Made by a program: the position numbers and the translations under genes. Below are positions 52,753 to 61,531 of a stretch of DNA of 64,000 nucleotides, piece after piece. This stretch comes from Streptomyces silaceus. Its GTDB lineage: Bacteria > Actinomycetota > Actinomycetes > Streptomycetales > Streptomycetaceae. The notes below the pieces were generated by a model. The model was given only the letters and a program-made list of their open reading frames with translations, was not told where the DNA came from and did no database searches. Numbering within the stretch: the stretch's first letter is position 1; every line of letters starts with the position of its first letter. The stretch lies in the NCBI RefSeq assembly GCF_001419745.1, contig NZ_LIRJ01000042.1, positions 1-64,000 of the forward strand, in the 5' to 3' direction.

Positions 52753-54006
52753 ATGCAGGTCTCGCTCGTTGTCACAGGTTCACGGGGTGACGTCCAGCCG
52801 TTCATCGCGCTGGGCAGGACCCTGACGGCCCGCGGACATTCCGTGATCCTCGCCACCCACGGGGACTTCGAGAAGCTGGTCCGCGAGGCCGGCCTCGACT
52901 TCGCCGAACTCCCGGGCAGCCCGCGGGACTTCCTCGCGCACCCGGCCCTCGCCGAGGCGCTCCAGCAGGGCGCCTCGCTGTTCCGCGCGGCGCGCAAGGT
53001 GCCGCGCCAGACGCCCGAGCACATCCGCCTCCTGGCCTCCCGCATCGCGGAGGTGTGCGAGGGAGCCGACCTGGTGGTCAACAGCGTGCTGAGCCGGATC
53101 CTGTTCCAGGACAACGGCAAGGCGCCCTGGGCGTCGCTGACCTGGTGGCCGCTGCCGCCCACCAAGCAGTGGCCGGCCATGATGGCGCCGCAGAGCAAGT
53201 CGGGCCCGATATACAACCGCGTGACGCACAAGATGGCCGGTCTCCTGGACTGGGTCTCCATCCGCGGCTACCGCAAGGACGCGGGCATGCCGCCGCTGCC
53301 GTTCGGCGCGCCCTACCGCGAACTGGGCCGCGACGTCCCGCTGCTGTGCCCGGTCACCCGCGAGATGTTCACCGAGCCCGGCGACTGGCCCGCGCTGTCG
53401 AAGTTCACCGGCTACTGGTTCTGGGACCGCGAGTGGAGCCCTTCGGACGCGCTCGTCGACTTCATGGAGGCCGGGGATCCCCCGGTGACGCTGTCGTTCG
53501 GCAGCATCTGGCCGGTGCACCAGCCGGACAAGACGCTGCGCAAGGTGCTCGGCGTGGTCCGCTCGTACGGCAAGCGCCTGGTGCTGGTGGGCGGCGGCCC
53601 CGAGGAGGTGCCGGACGACGTGTTCCGCGTCGAGGACGTGCACTACCCCTGGCTGTTCCCCCGCTCGTCGGCCGTCATCCACCACGGCGGCTGCAACACC
53701 ACGGGCGAGGCGCTGCGTTCGGGTACGCCGCAGGTCGTCGTGCCGACGTTCGCGGACAGTCCGTTCTGGGCGGCGCAGGTGCACCGGCTCGGTGTCTCCC
53801 CCAAGCCCATCCCGTTCTCGAAGTTCACCGCCGAGCTCCTTGACGAGGCCCTCGGCAAGGCCCTCAACGACGAGGCCATGGCGAAGCGCGCGGCGACCAT
53901 CGGCGAGGCCGTGCGTGCCGAGCAGGGCACCGAGACGGCCGTCGACATCCTGGAGGACTGGGTGAAGCGGTGGCGCGGGCCGGGCGGGGCGAACGCCGGT
54001 GCGTGA
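52753..54006 (+). CDS. Macrolide glycosyltransferase (GT1, GT-B fold)
   Basis: 417-residue NDP-sugar glycosyltransferase that should attach the deoxysugar to the polyketide. The N-terminus has the acceptor-domain motif GSRGDVQPFIALG (residues about 9-21). The C-terminal donor domain has HHGG..TTGEAL..GTPQVVVP near residues 305-330 and DSPFWAAQV..LGVSPKPIPF, the pattern of the sterol-glucosyltransferase-like branch of GT1 that also includes antibiotic glycosyltransferases. Start: ATG 52753 with GGAGG four bases ahead. It sits between the deoxysugar reductases and the type II thioesterase, and is the only glycosyltransferase in the window. Acceptor and sugar are inferred from the cluster. Confidence 0.9.
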   Translation: MQVSLVVTGSRGDVQPFIALGRTLTARGHSVILATHGDFEKLVREAGLDFAELPGSPRDFLAHPALAEALQQGASLFRAARKVPRQTPEHIRLLASRIAEVCEGADLVVNSVLSRILFQDNGKAPWASLTWWPLPPTKQWPAMMAPQSKSGPIYNRVTHKMAGLLDWVSIRGYRKDAGMPPLPFGAPYRELGRDVPLLCPVTREMFTEPGDWPALSKFTGYWFWDREWSPSDALVDFMEAGDPPVTLSFGSIWPVHQPDKTLRKVLGVVRSYGKRLVLVGGGPEEVPDDVFRVEDVHYPWLFPRSSAVIHHGGCNTTGEALRSGTPQVVVPTFADSPFWAAQVHRLGVSPKPIPFSKFTAELLDEALGKALNDEAMAKRAATIGEAVRAEQGTETAVDILEDWVKRWRGPGGANAGA

Positions 54007-54105
54007 CGGCGTACGCCCGCCCGTGCGCGCATCCGTGCGCGAACCCGTGCGTGACAAGGGAGTCGGCACACCCCGCAGATCCCGTACCGAGGAGCAACGA
54101 CAGCC

Positions 54106-54852
54106 ATGACAGACACGACGGAACCCAGTACCCCTTCCATCCGCCGCTTCCACCCCTCGGACGCGGGCGTACGCCTGGTCTGCTTCCCGCACGCGGGAGG
54201 CGCCGCCAGCTACTTCTTCCCCGTCTCCCGGCAGCTGTCCGGGGTGGCCGACGTGCTGGCGGTGCAGTATCCGGGGCGTCAGGAGCGGCGCAAGGAGCCG
54301 CTCGTGGCGAGCGTGGACGAACTCGCCGACACCCTGGCCGAGGAGCTCCTGCAGTGGGCCGACCGGCCGCTGGCCTTCTTCGGCCACAGCATGGGCTCGC
54401 TGGTCGGCTTCGAGGTGGCGCGCCGCCTGGAGAGGAAGGACATCCGGCTGGTGTCGTTCTTCGCCTCGGGCCGGGCCGCGCCCTCCCTCTCGCGCGACGA
54501 GGGCGTGCACCGGCGCGACGACGCGGGCCTGCTCCGCAAGGTCAAGGAGCTGGGCGGCACGTCGGGCGGTCTGCTCGACGACCCGGACGTGGTGGAGATG
54601 CTGCTGCCCGCGATCCGCAACGACTACCGGGCCGTGGAGACGTACAAGCTCACTCCCGGTGAGCCGCTGAACTGCCCGCTGGTGGTGCTCACCGGCGACG
54701 CAGACCCGATGGTCACCGTCGAGGAGGCGAAGGGCTGGCAGGACTTCTCCACCGGCGAGTTCGAGCTCCACACGTACACCGGCGGGCACTTCTACCTCGA
54801 CGTGCACGCCGCCTCCGTGCTCGGGAGGATCAGCGCGCGGCTCGGCGCCTGA
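54106..54852 (+). CDS. Type II thioesterase (editing, PKS-associated)
   Basis: Alpha/beta hydrolase of 248 residues. It has the FPHAGG start motif (about residues 28-33), nucleophile Ser about 95 in GHSMG, acid Asp about 198-200 in TGDADP and His about 228 in GGHFYL, all at normal spacing. Such stand-alone thioesterases remove aberrant or decarboxylated acyl groups from PKS carrier proteins. Start ATG 54106 with GAGGAG about 11 bases ahead, slightly long. It lies 99 bases after the glycosyltransferase on the same strand and is the last gene on this side that clearly belongs to the cluster. It does not replace the chain-releasing thioesterase, which must lie beyond the left edge. Confidence 0.93.
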   Translation: MTDTTEPSTPSIRRFHPSDAGVRLVCFPHAGGAASYFFPVSRQLSGVADVLAVQYPGRQERRKEPLVASVDELADTLAEELLQWADRPLAFFGHSMGSLVGFEVARRLERKDIRLVSFFASGRAAPSLSRDEGVHRRDDAGLLRKVKELGGTSGGLLDDPDVVEMLLPAIRNDYRAVETYKLTPGEPLNCPLVVLTGDADPMVTVEEAKGWQDFSTGEFELHTYTGGHFYLDVHAASVLGRISARLGA

Positions 54853-54903
54853 ACGACCCGCCCAGCGGTGTTCCGCCCGGCGCCCGCCCGGCCGGATGAG
54901 GCC

Positions 54904-55305
54904 TCAGCCCCCGTCGTGCTCCACGGCGGGGGCCGACCCCATGGTGAGGACGATCTCCAGCGGCGTCCCCGCGTCCCGCCAGTACTCCACCGCCGCGGAG
55001 AACACCTCCTGCGCGATCTCCCACTCCCCCGGCGCCGTGCGCGCGTACTCCTGCCAGCCGGAGACGACGAGCAGCCGCCCCGCCGCGGGCGGCGCCCACG
55101 ACAGATCGGTGAGGCAGTCCGCGAGGGCGTCCCAGTTGCGCCCGAACCAGTCGGGCAGCGCGAGGCTGCTTGCGCAGCGCTCCATGAGGCCCGCCTTGTC
55201 GCCGACCCCGGCCAGGGGCAGCGTCCAGGTGGTCCACCCGGAGCCGCGCGCCGCGTCGAGCACGGGAGCGAGCGGATCGGGTGTCGTGTCAGTACCGCCG
55301 GCCAT
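54904..55305 (-). CDS. Barstar-like ribonuclease inhibitor
   Basis: 133-residue acidic protein with the barstar core WFGRNWDALADCLTDL (about residues 53-68), the segment that in barstar carries the helix and Asp residues plugging the RNase active site. Its ATG shares one base with the stop of the adjacent RNase gene (TAATG), so the two are translationally coupled and should be made together. Predicted role: cytoplasmic protection against the neighbouring RNase. Streptomyces barstar homologues that inhibit RNase Sa are known; that this one inhibits its neighbour is inferred. It ends 51 bases from the convergent thioesterase gene. Confidence 0.87.
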   Translation of the reverse strand: MAGGTDTTPDPLAPVLDAARGSGWTTWTLPLAGVGDKAGLMERCASSLALPDWFGRNWDALADCLTDLSWAPPAAGRLLVVSGWQEYARTAPGEWEIAQEVFSAAVEYWRDAGTPLEIVLTMGSAPAVEHDGG

Positions 55306-55724
55306 TACCTGAGCACCGCCTTGAAGGACGCGTAGTGGTCATCGGTGTAGTAGAACTCGCCGCCGTTCCCGGTGACGATCCGCCGGGCCCCGCGGTCGCG
55401 CTCGCCCGGCGTGCGGACGGTGTACTCGTGGTAGTAGCCGCGTTTGCGCTGCGGCAGCTCCCGCTCGAAGTTGCTGAAGACACTGCCGTCCTTCCCGTAC
55501 GGGAAGGGGCCGCCGTCGTCGATGCGCCGCAGCGTGGTCCGGGCCTCCGCGGGGAGCCGTTCGGCCCGCACGGTCGCCATCCCACGGGCCCAGGCGGGCA
55601 CGGAGGCGGCGGAGGAGGCGCTCCCGCTCCCGCCGTCGCCGCCACCGGACGAACAGCCCGAGACCAGGAAGGCGACACAGACCAGCAGCACCCCGAGGAC
55701 GCGGGGAATGAAACGGGACACCAT
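55305..55724 (-). CDS. RNase Sa/barnase-family ribonuclease, lipoprotein form
   Basis: Small guanyl-type ribonuclease, 139 residues. Residues 1-23 form a signal peptide ending in a lipobox (LVSG-Cys24), followed by a Gly/Ser-rich linker, so a membrane-anchored extracellular protein is predicted. The catalytic domain starts near 52 and matches RNase Sa, with its active-site residues at Glu100 (YYHEYTV), Arg111, Arg115 (ARRIVTG) and His130 (DDHYASF). The two Cys that form the RNase Sa disulfide are absent; only Cys16 and Cys24, both in the signal region, occur. The ATG at 55724 is chosen for the signal peptide, and no strong ribosome site is seen. It is coupled to the barstar gene. Confidence 0.87.
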   Translation of the reverse strand: MVSRFIPRVLGVLLVCVAFLVSGCSSGGGDGGSGSASSAASVPAWARGMATVRAERLPAEARTTLRRIDDGGPFPYGKDGSVFSNFERELPQRKRGYYHEYTVRTPGERDRGARRIVTGNGGEFYYTDDHYASFKAVLR

Positions 55725-55742
55725 GCGACAGATGCTGCCACA

Positions 55743-55767
55743 GCGGGCCCCGCACGGCAGGGCCCGC
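55743..55767. other. Stem-loop in the RNase gene leader
   Basis: Perfect 8-bp arms (GCGGGCCC at 55743-55750, GGGCCCGC at 55760-55767) with a 9-base loop, 18 bases ahead of the RNase ATG. It could limit RNase expression or belong to the 3' end of the upstream regulator transcript; no U-tract follows. Confidence 0.35.
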
Positions 55768-55818
55768 AGGGGGCGCGGGGCACCGCACACCGGGCCGCTC
55801 AGGGCCCGTGGGCGGATT

Positions 55819-55833
55819 CCGCACCCCGTGCGG
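55819..55833 (-). terminator. Possible terminator of the SorC-type regulator gene
   Basis: Short hairpin CCGCAC-CCC-GTGCGG three bases after the regulator stop codon, with a second GC-rich hairpin (CGGGCC...GGCCCG, 55791-55808) further on. There is no U-tract, which is common in Streptomyces terminators. Confidence 0.35.
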
Positions 55834-55836
55834 TGC

Positions 55837-56865
55837 CTAGCTGCCGTCCGGGTCCGTGCGGTTCAGCGCGGGCCGCGGCGGCGGGCCCGCCACCAGGAGC
55901 TGGTCCGCGGCGGCCGTGTCCGTCACCAGGCTGGTGACCAGACCGGACCGCAGCACGGCGTCGATCGCGGCGGCCTTGCGCTGCCCGCCCGCGATGGCGA
56001 CCACCTCGGGGATCCGGCGCAGCCGGTCCGCCTCGACGGTGATGCACCGCTCGCCCAGGTCACGCCCGACCCGGCGGCCCTCGGCGTCGAAGAGGTGCGC
56101 GGACATCTCGGCGGCCACGCCCAGCGAGGCGTAGTGCGCCCGCTCCTCGTCGCTGAGCATGTCGTGGACGGTGGAGATGCCCGGCTCCCAGGAGCCGATG
56201 GAGACACAGGCGACCGTGACCTTGTCGAAGTACTCGAAGGCACGGGCGATGCCGGTCTGGTTGCGCAGCGCCGCCGCCGTGGCGGGGTCGGGCAGCAGCA
56301 TCGGCGCGTAGATGGGGTGGGCCTCGCCGCCGGAGACCTGGGCGGCGCGGCGGACGGCCTCGACGGAGCCGCGCTCGGCGGTCCCTGCGTCGTACACGCC
56401 CGTCAGCTGCACGACCGTGCAGGGCGGCAGCTGCTCCAGCGCGGCCGCCATGTGGATGGTCGAGCGGCCCCAGGCCAGGCCGAGCACATCGCCCTCGGTG
56501 ACGAGCTCGCCGAGCAGGCCCGCCGCGACCTCGCCGAGGTTCTCGGGGTCGGGCGACTCGTCGATCTCGTCGCTGGGCGCCGGTGACTCCACCACGACCG
56601 CGTGCCGCAGGCCGTAGCGGGCCCGCAGCGCGTCCGAGCGCTCGGCGTCCAGCTCTGCCGGGACCCTGATCTCGATGCGCACGAGATCTCGCTCGAGGGC
56701 GGTCTCCAGGACCCGGGCCACCTTGAAGCGGCTGACGCCGAACTCCTCGGCGATCTGGATCTTCGATTTGCCCTCGAGGTAGAAGCGGCGGGCCATGGCC
56801 GCCGCCTGCACCAGCTCCGCGGGTCCCATCCGCATGGCTGACCGACCCGCCGACATGGCCGACAC
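55837..56865 (-). CDS. SorC/DeoR-type sugar-binding transcriptional regulator
   Basis: 342-residue regulator. An N-terminal helix-turn-helix (IQIAEEFGVSRFKVARVLE, about residues 42-60) is followed by the SorC sugar-phosphate-binding domain, including LGLAWGRST, the VQLTGVYD segment and IAGGQRKAAAI near the C-terminus. Family members sense phosphorylated sugars and control carbon metabolism genes. The GTG at 56865 has GAGGAG 6 bases ahead; the in-frame GTG at 56889 upstream lacks a site. It lies about 100 bases downstream of rpe on the same strand, so they may be cotranscribed; control of pentose-phosphate genes is a guess from the neighbour. Nothing ties it to the PKS. Confidence 0.85.
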   Translation of the reverse strand: MSAMSAGRSAMRMGPAELVQAAAMARRFYLEGKSKIQIAEEFGVSRFKVARVLETALERDLVRIEIRVPAELDAERSDALRARYGLRHAVVVESPAPSDEIDESPDPENLGEVAAGLLGELVTEGDVLGLAWGRSTIHMAAALEQLPPCTVVQLTGVYDAGTAERGSVEAVRRAAQVSGGEAHPIYAPMLLPDPATAAALRNQTGIARAFEYFDKVTVACVSIGSWEPGISTVHDMLSDEERAHYASLGVAAEMSAHLFDAEGRRVGRDLGERCITVEADRLRRIPEVVAIAGGQRKAAAIDAVLRSGLVTSLVTDTAAADQLLVAGPPPRPALNRTDPDGS

Positions 56866-56967
56866 GGCGCTCTCCTCACTGCTGTTCACAAACTGGGTAC
56901 GCCGTTCATCCTCGCAGATCCGGCCTAGTTGATCAGCCCTGAGGGACTGCGTTCACGTTCCTGTGGC

Positions 56968-57654
56968 TCAGTGGTCGCATGCCCATGCGCTTGACGACGT
57001 CTTTGCCTCGGCTTGGGCGCGCAGTGAACGTACCGCCTGGGCCGGGTCCTCGGCGCCGTAGACCGCCGAGCCCGCGACGAAGACGTCGGCGCCCGCCTCG
57101 GCGCAGCGCTCGATGGTGGCGGCCGAGACACCGCCGTCGACCTGCAGCCACACCTCCAGGCCGTGCTTGCCGATCAGCTCACGGGTGCGGCGGATCTTGG
57201 GCAGCATGATGTCCAGGAACGCCTGGCCGCCGAAGCCGGGCTCGACCGTCATGATCAGCAGCATGTCGAGCTCGGGGAGCAGGTCCTCGTACGGCTCGAT
57301 GGGCGTCGCCGGCTTCAGCGCCATGGAGGCGCGGGCCCCCTTGGCGCGGATCTCGCGCGCGAGCCGGACGGGCGCGGCGGCGGCCTCCGCGTGGAAGGTG
57401 ACGGATCCTGCGCCCGCTTCGACGTACTGCGGGGCCCAGCGATCGGGGTCCTCGATCATCAGGTGGCAGTCGAGAGGCGTGTCCGTCGCACGGGCCAGCG
57501 ACTCTACGATCGGCACACCGAGCGTGAGATTCGGGACGAAGTGGTTGTCCATCACATCGACATGGAGCCAGTCGGCGCCTTCGACGGCCTTCGCCTCGTC
57601 GGCAAGGCGGGCGAAGTCCGCGGACAGGATGCTGGGGTTGATCTGCACGGCCAT
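56968..57654 (-). CDS. rpe: Ribulose-phosphate 3-epimerase
   Basis: 228-residue TIM-barrel enzyme interconverting ribulose 5-phosphate and xylulose 5-phosphate in the pentose phosphate pathway. Family signatures are all present: [10 protein letters not shown] at the start, [13 protein letters not shown] (metal and acid residues), [18 protein letters not shown] and QVDGGV (second catalytic Asp), then AGSAVYG. Start ATG 57654 corresponds to the conserved N-terminus [13 protein letters not shown]; a longer in-frame reading to 57726 adds no conserved sequence. Core metabolism, and one of the markers that the right part of the window is conserved chromosome. Confidence 0.97.
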   Translation of the reverse strand: MAVQINPSILSADFARLADEAKAVEGADWLHVDVMDNHFVPNLTLGVPIVESLARATDTPLDCHLMIEDPDRWAPQYVEAGAGSVTFHAEAAAAPVRLAREIRAKGARASMALKPATPIEPYEDLLPELDMLLIMTVEPGFGGQAFLDIMLPKIRRTRELIGKHGLEVWLQVDGGVSAATIERCAEAGADVFVAGSAVYGAEDPAQAVRSLRAQAEAKTSSSAWACDH

Positions 57655-57788
57655 GCCCCAAGCCTGCCATGCCCGGCGCGCGTTGCTGACCCCAGTCCAC
57701 GGCATGGCCTCAGCGGGTCCCGCCACCGCACGCCCCGTGCCATGCTGGGCGGTCCACCGGCACCGCGCGGGGCAAGCGGGGGGACGCC

Positions 57789-59963
57789 ATGGCGGACACA
57801 GGACGGCAGGAGCGGCACGGCGCCGCCTGGCTGGTGTGCGGACGGCGCACCAAGTGGCTGGTGGTGCTCCTCTGGCTCGCGGTGCTTCTCGTCGCGGCGC
57901 CGCTGGCCCAGAAGCTCACCGACGCCCAGGAGAACGACGCCGAGTCCTGGCTGCCCGGCTCCGCGGAGTCCACCCAAGTCCTCGACATCTCGGCCGAGTT
58001 CAGGCCCGAGGCGATCCCCGCGGTGGTCGTGTACGCCCGCGAAGGCGGCCTCACCGCGGCGGACCGCGCGCGGATCGCCGGGGACGTCCGCCAGGCCAAG
58101 GAGCTGCGCGCCCACGGCATCCGGGGCAAGGAGACCCGCGGTCCCGTGTTCGACACGAGGGTGCGGCCCGAGGCGGCCCAGGTCTTCGTGCCGATCACCA
58201 TGGACGCGGAGGGCTGGGAGCGCATCGGACCCGCCGTCGACACCATCCGGGAGCGGGTGGGCACCAGCACCGACGGGCTGAGCGTGCACATCACCGGGCC
58301 CGGCGGCACGGCCGCCGACTCCGCCGAGGCGTTCGAGGGCATCGACTCGACGCTGCTGTTCGCCGCCGCGGGCATCGTGGTCGTGATCCTCCTGTTCACC
58401 TACCGCAGCCCCACGCTCCTCATCGCCCCGCTGATCGCGGTGATCACCGCGCTGTTCACGGCGCAGGCGCTCATCTATCTGCTCGCCACGCACGCGGACC
58501 TCACGGTGAACGGCCAGAGCGCGGGCATCCTGACGGTGCTCGTCTTCGGCGCGGGGACCGACTACGCCCTGCTCCTGGTCGCTCGCTATCGCGAAGAGCT
58601 GCGCCGCCACGCGGACCGCCACGAGGCGATGGCGCTCGCCCTGCACCGGGCGGGCCCCGCCGTCCTGGCCTCCGGCGCGACGGTCATCCTGAGCATGCTG
58701 GTGCTGCTCGTCGCCGAGATGAACTCCACCAGCGGGCTCGGCCCGGTCGCCGCGATCGGCGTCGCCGTCGGGCTCCTCGCGATGCTGTCGCTCTTCCCCG
58801 CCCTCCTGGTGATCTTCGGCCGGTGGTTCTTCTGGCCGCTGATCCCGCACCTGGGCTCCCCCGAACCGACCGAGCGCGGCCTGTGGGCCCGCACGGGCCG
58901 CCGCATGGCCCACCGCCCGCGGCTGATCTGGGGCGTCACGGCGGCGACGCTGGCCCTGCTCTCGCTCGGCCTGTTCCAGCTGAACGCCTCGGGGCTCAGC
59001 AACGCCGACGCGTTCACCGAGAAACCGGACTCGATCACCGGCCAGGAGGTGCTCGCCGAGCACTTCCCCGCGGGCTCCGGCGACCCCCTGGTGATCGTGA
59101 CGAACACCGCGCAGGAGGACCGGGTCGCCCGGATCGTGCGCTCCACGCCCGGCGTGGTGCGCACCAGCGTCGGCAGGCCGCCCGGGACCGCGTCCGAGTA
59201 CGAGGGCACGTCGCTCCTCGAGGCGACGCCGAGCGACCCGTCCGACAGCGAGGCCGCCAAGCGGACCGTGGACCGGGTGCGCGACGCCGTGCACGCCGTC
59301 CCCGACGCGGACGCGAAGGTCGGCGGCGGCACGGCGGCCCTGCTCGACATGGACCGCGCCACGGCCCACGACAACAAGCTGGTCATCCCGCTGGTCCTGG
59401 TCGTGGTCCTGCTGATCCTCGCGGTCCTGCTGCGCGCGGTGGTCGCCCCGGTGCTGCTGATCGCGACGGTGGTCCTGTCCTTCGCGGCGGCCCTCGGCAT
59501 CAGCGCGCTCGCCTTCCGCCACCTCTTCGACTACCCGGGCGAGACCACCGACTTCCCGCTCTTCGTCTTCGTCTTCCTGGTGGCGCTCGGCATCGACTAC
59601 AACATCTTCCTGTCGACCCGCATCCGCGAGGAGGCGATCCGCCAGGGCACCCGCGCGGGCGTCCAGACGGGCCTCGCCGCGACCGGCGCGGTGATCACCT
59701 CGGCGGGCCTGGTCCTCGCGGGCACGTTCGCCGCGCTCGGCACGCTCCCGCTGGTGGCGTTCGCCGAGATCGGCTTCGCGGTGGCGCTCGGCGTCCTGCT
59801 CGACACCTTCGTCGTACGGTCCGTCCTGGTCACGTCGCTGTTCCTGGACGTGGGCCCGAAGGTGTGGTGGCCCCACCCGCTGGCGCGCCGCCCGGAACCG
59901 CCGAGGGCCCCGGAGCGAACCACCGCCACCGAGACCCCCAAGGCGCCACTCCCGGACCCCTAG
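57789..59963 (+). CDS. MMPL/RND-family membrane transporter
   Basis: 724-residue membrane protein of the MmpL/ActII-3 group, proton-driven exporters of lipids or metabolites. One membrane helix lies near residues 20-40, then an extracytoplasmic domain, then a block of five to six helices (about 185-370), and the pattern repeats in the second half. The two Asp-Tyr pairs used for proton relay are visible: [15 protein letters not shown] and [15 protein letters not shown]. Start ATG 57789 with GGGGG ahead. Divergent from rpe (134-base gap) and convergent with rsmB. It lies outside the PKS cluster by about 3 kb of unrelated genes; export of the macrolide is possible but unsupported. Confidence 0.92.
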   Translation: MADTGRQERHGAAWLVCGRRTKWLVVLLWLAVLLVAAPLAQKLTDAQENDAESWLPGSAESTQVLDISAEFRPEAIPAVVVYAREGGLTAADRARIAGDVRQAKELRAHGIRGKETRGPVFDTRVRPEAAQVFVPITMDAEGWERIGPAVDTIRERVGTSTDGLSVHITGPGGTAADSAEAFEGIDSTLLFAAAGIVVVILLFTYRSPTLLIAPLIAVITALFTAQALIYLLATHADLTVNGQSAGILTVLVFGAGTDYALLLVARYREELRRHADRHEAMALALHRAGPAVLASGATVILSMLVLLVAEMNSTSGLGPVAAIGVAVGLLAMLSLFPALLVIFGRWFFWPLIPHLGSPEPTERGLWARTGRRMAHRPRLIWGVTAATLALLSLGLFQLNASGLSNADAFTEKPDSITGQEVLAEHFPAGSGDPLVIVTNTAQEDRVARIVRSTPGVVRTSVGRPPGTASEYEGTSLLEATPSDPSDSEAAKRTVDRVRDAVHAVPDADAKVGGGTAALLDMDRATAHDNKLVIPLVLVVVLLILAVLLRAVVAPVLLIATVVLSFAAALGISALAFRHLFDYPGETTDFPLFVFVFLVALGIDYNIFLSTRIREEAIRQGTRAGVQTGLAATGAVITSAGLVLAGTFAALGTLPLVAFAEIGFAVALGVLLDTFVVRSVLVTSLFLDVGPKVWWPHPLARRPEPPRAPERTTATETPKAPLPDP

Positions 59964-60009
59964 GACGGCTTCACGCCCGGCCGGGCCTGCCGCACGCCCC
60001 GCCGACGGG

Positions 60010-61470
60010 TCAGGCGGTCCGCCGGATCAGCGCCAGATACATCGCGTCCGTGCCGTGCAGATGCGGCCAGAGCTGGATGTCGGGCCCCTCGCCCAGCCCC
60101 GGCACGTCCGGCAGGAGCGGGCGCGCGTCGATGAGTTCGGCGCCGCCCGTCTGCTTGAGGACGTCGTCCACGACGGCCCGCGTCTCGGCCAGGTGCGGCG
60201 AACAGGTGGCGTATCCGACGACACCGCCGACGCGCACCGACTCCAGCGCCGTCCGCAGCAGCGAGCGCTGGAGCGGGGCGAAGCCGTCGAGGTCCTGCGG
60301 GCGGCGGCGCCAGCGGGCCTCGGGACGGCGGCGCAGCGCGCCGAGCCCGGTGCAGGGGACGTCCATCAGGACGCGGTCGAAGGTGCCGGGCCGCCACGGC
60401 GGACGGGTGCCGTCGGCCGCGATGACCTGGTAGGGCCCGGGGTTCCCGGCGAGCGCCTGCCCGACCAGACCGGCCCGGTGCGGCTGCTTCTCGGAGGCGA
60501 GCAGCGCGGCACCGCGCTGGGCGGCGAGCCCGGCGAGCATGGCCGCCTTGCCGCCGGGACCGGCGCAGCCGTCCAGCCACTTCTCGTCGCGGCCCTCCAC
60601 CGGCGCGTTCGCCAGCGCGAGCGCGACCAGCTGGCTGCCCTCGTCCTGCACACCGGCGCGCCCCTCGCGCACGGCCTCCAGGGAACCGGGCTCGCCGCCC
60701 TCGCTGAGCCGCACGGCATACGGCGACCAGCGGCCCGGCAGCGCGGACTCCTCGCCGACGGAGTCGAGGAGTTCGTCGGCGGTGGAGCGGCCGGGCCGCG
60801 CCACGAGCGTCACCTCGGGCCGTTCGTTGTCGGCCTCCAGGAGGTCCTCGATGCCGGCCCGGCCGCCGCCCAGCGAGTCCCACAGCGCCGAGACGACCCA
60901 GCGGGGGTGCGAGTGGACGACCGCGAGGTGGTCCTCGGGATCCTCGTCGTAGGGCGGGGCGACGCGCTCCACCCATCCGTCGAGGTCGTCCTGCGCGACC
61001 TTGCGCAGCACGGCGTTGACGAACTTGGCGCGGCCGTCGCCGAGCACCACGCGCGCCAGCTCCACCGAGGCGGAGACGGCGGCGTGCGTCGGGATGCGGG
61101 TGCCGAGCAGCTGGTGCACGCCCATGTTGAGCACGTCGAGCACCGGCGGGTCGACCTCGCGCAGCGGCCGGTCGATGCAGGCCGCCACGATCGCGTCGTA
61201 CGTGCCCTGGCGGCGCAGCGTGCCGTAGACCAGCTCGGTGGCGAGCGCCGCGTCCCGCGCGTCGAAGTCGCCCTTCTCGCGGGCCTTGCGCAGCAGCGGG
61301 GGCAGGACGAGGTTCGCGTACGCGTCGCGCTCGTCCACCGCCCGCAGCGCCTCGAAGGCGAGGATCCGGACGGGATCCTTCTGGGGACGGCGGTAGGGCT
61401 TGCCGGACTTCCCCGGCCTGCCCGGCTTGCCGGAGTGGGTGCGGGGACGCCGGTTCGGCTGGTCGTTCAA
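60010..61470 (-). CDS. rsmB: 16S rRNA (cytosine-C5)-methyltransferase RsmB
   Basis: 486-residue enzyme that methylates C967 (E. coli numbering) of 16S rRNA using S-adenosylmethionine. A basic Pro/Lys/Arg-rich start is followed by a NusB-like RNA-binding domain (about 35-175) and a Rossmann methyltransferase domain with the SAM-binding segment LDGCAGPGGKA. The two Cys of m5C methyltransferases are Cys373 (DVPCTGLG) and Cys423 (YATCSPH). The start codon appears to be TTG at 61470, with GGAG five bases ahead and no better alternative nearby. It lies 61 bases downstream of fmt, so one transcript is likely. Confidence 0.95.
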   Translation of the reverse strand: MNDQPNRRPRTHSGKPGRPGKSGKPYRRPQKDPVRILAFEALRAVDERDAYANLVLPPLLRKAREKGDFDARDAALATELVYGTLRRQGTYDAIVAACIDRPLREVDPPVLDVLNMGVHQLLGTRIPTHAAVSASVELARVVLGDGRAKFVNAVLRKVAQDDLDGWVERVAPPYDEDPEDHLAVVHSHPRWVVSALWDSLGGGRAGIEDLLEADNERPEVTLVARPGRSTADELLDSVGEESALPGRWSPYAVRLSEGGEPGSLEAVREGRAGVQDEGSQLVALALANAPVEGRDEKWLDGCAGPGGKAAMLAGLAAQRGAALLASEKQPHRAGLVGQALAGNPGPYQVIAADGTRPPWRPGTFDRVLMDVPCTGLGALRRRPEARWRRRPQDLDGFAPLQRSLLRTALESVRVGGVVGYATCSPHLAETRAVVDDVLKQTGGAELIDARPLLPDVPGLGEGPDIQLWPHLHGTDAMYLALIRRTA

Positions 61471-61531
61471 AGGTGCTCCGCTGCTGAAATGGATCGAAAA
61501 CTGAATCGAGGGGGACGAACGGGCCCGCTTC

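Noticed and set aside
54106-54852. Thioesterase gene as the macrolactone-releasing enzyme
   Set aside because: It is a stand-alone type II enzyme. Release in such systems is by a C-terminal domain of the last PKS, which lies outside the window.
57789-59963. MMPL transporter as the dedicated macrolide exporter
   Set aside because: It is separated from the cluster by four unrelated genes and lies within the core block; nothing in the sequence links it to the pathway.
59975-59986. GCCCGG-CCGGGC palindrome between the MMPL gene and rsmB as a terminator
   Set aside because: Only 12 bp with no loop beyond 4 bases and no T-rich end; chance palindromes of this kind are common in such GC-rich DNA.
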